Shown here: one piece after another, positions 5,160 through 5,859 of the stretch
How the letters are laid out: every line of letters starts with the position of its first letter
Position numbering within the stretch: position 1 is the stretch's first letter
Assembly (NCBI GenBank): GCA_050872545.1
Contig: JBNMHA010000138.1
Location: 1-5,859, forward strand
DNA length: 5,859 nucleotides
From: RGIG8597 sp050872545
Lineage (GTDB): Bacteria; Spirochaetota; GWE2-31-10
Direction: 5' to 3'
The notes under the pieces: generated by a model
The model's input: only the letters and a program-made list of their open reading frames with translations
Databases searched by the model: none
What the model was told of the DNA's origin: nothing
Program-made: the position numbers and the translations under genes

Positions 5160-5859
5160 ATGGCAAAAGATTTTAAATTAAGAATACCGAAAATAAGTTT
5201 TGATTCCCCGATAACAAGTACTATTTTTGACTTGGAAGAACTTAGGTATACCAATTTCAGTGTATTTCAATCGAATAGGATTTTTTTTGAACTGAAAAAT
5301 ATATTTCACATGTTGGAAAGTATTGGGTCATCACGAATTGAGGGTAATAATACAACTATCATGGATTACGTGGAGTCCACAAAGTTTGAACCGCCGTCTT
5401 CTGATTTCGTAATTGATGATATAAGAGAAATTGTAAATATTGAGAATGCAACCGAGTATATAGAAGAAAATATTGATAATCTGCATGTATCAATGAAGTT
5501 GATTAGGGAGCTTCATTATCTTATTGTGAAAGAGTTGGATTACCGTAAAGAGGGGGCGGTTCATCCGGGTGATTTTAGGCGCGGCAATGTAAAAATCAGT
5601 GGTGCGGCTCATGTTCCGCCGGATTATACACAGATAGCTGATTATCTTCATGAATTGATTGATTTTATAAATGAAGATACGCCTAAACAGTACGATTTGC
5701 TTAAAATAGCAATAGCACACCATCGTTTTGTGTGGATTCATCCTTTTGAGAATGGAAATGGACGTGTGGTTCGTCTTTTTACTTATGTTCTTTTGCTGAA
5801 AAATATATTTACAAGTAAGGAAAGAATTATAAATCCAACAGCTGTTTTTTGTTCTAATA
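5160..5859 (+). CDS. Fic-family protein (probable AMP transferase), 3' end beyond the window
   Basis: Fic enzymes usually transfer AMP from ATP to hydroxyl side chains of target proteins; some remove it. Seen: 233 residues without a stop before the edge. The N-terminal domain is of the Fic_N kind. It includes SSRIEGN (57-63), matching the inhibitory-helix motif [S/T]xxxE[G/N] with S57 and E61, so the protein would be self-inhibited through its N-terminal helix (class II). The Fic core shows a flap region with GNVKISG and HVPP (142-154), then the catalytic HPFENGNGR at 194-202 with H194, followed by R205. All catalytic positions are intact. No clear Shine-Dalgarno precedes the ATG at 5160. An in-frame ATG at 5106 would add 18 residues, but it also lacks one and would run through the repeats, so 5160 is preferred. 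The target, and whether an antitoxin partner exists, cannot be seen. Confidence 0.9.
   Translation, partial: MAKDFKLRIPKISFDSPITSTIFDLEELRYTNFSVFQSNRIFFELKNIFHMLESIGSSRIEGNNTTIMDYVESTKFEPPSSDFVIDDIREIVNIENATEYIEENIDNLHVSMKLIRELHYLIVKELDYRKEGAVHPGDFRRGNVKISGAAHVPPDYTQIADYLHELIDFINEDTPKQYDLLKIAIAHHRFVWIHPFENGNGRVVRLFTYVLLLKNIFTSKERIINPTAVFCSN

Noticed and set aside
5490..5741. Minus-strand open frame of 83 codons
   Set aside because: It lies antisense within the fic coding region, whose plus-strand frame shows clear Fic motifs.

Overview
The window looks like chromosomal DNA of a low-G+C, host-associated bacterium with diderm-type lipoproteins. I lean towards a spirochaete of the Treponema group. 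The reasons are the A+T-rich codon use, a loose lipobox, the large two-domain NAD synthetase, and intergenic DNA packed with short palindromic repeats. This placement is an inference and is not proven by any one gene.

Layout: positions 1-104 hold degenerate, inverted copies of a repeat that recurs at 4032-4080 and 4470-4509. Positions 105-1930 (minus strand) are a two-gene operon. It encodes a lipoprotein glycoside hydrolase of family 3 (NagZ-like), overlapped by 4 nt with lspA, the lipoprotein signal peptidase that would be expected to process it. LspA carries an unusual insertion of about 60 residues. A 153-bp divergent promoter region (1931-2083) separates the operon from nadE on the plus strand. 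nadE (2084-4014) encodes a glutamine-dependent NAD+ synthetase with all expected catalytic residues. However, the reading frame breaks at a T6 tract (2573-2578), just before the glutaminase cysteine. Adding one base there restores a protein of about 643 residues that aligns without gaps to my memory of the M. tuberculosis enzyme in that stretch.

Positions 4015-5159 (about 1.1 kb) contain no convincing gene. They hold a duplicated, hairpin-rich repeat module (4041-4316 and 4470-4808), a perfect 46-nt inverted repeat (4322-4367), another large stem-loop (4812-4865), and four direct repeats of TTGCAAATRTT (5027-5148) just upstream of a fic gene. The Fic-family protein starts at about 5160 and runs off the right edge. 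It has an intact HPFENGNGR motif and an N-terminal inhibitory motif.

Working together: nagZ and lspA fit a cell-envelope theme (murein recycling and lipoprotein maturation). nadE is a housekeeping cofactor gene that is either broken or affected by a sequence error. The Fic protein and the repeats form an accessory segment. The most system-like observation is the phased repeat array in front of fic, which could be an autoregulatory operator. The most consequential is the nadE frame break.
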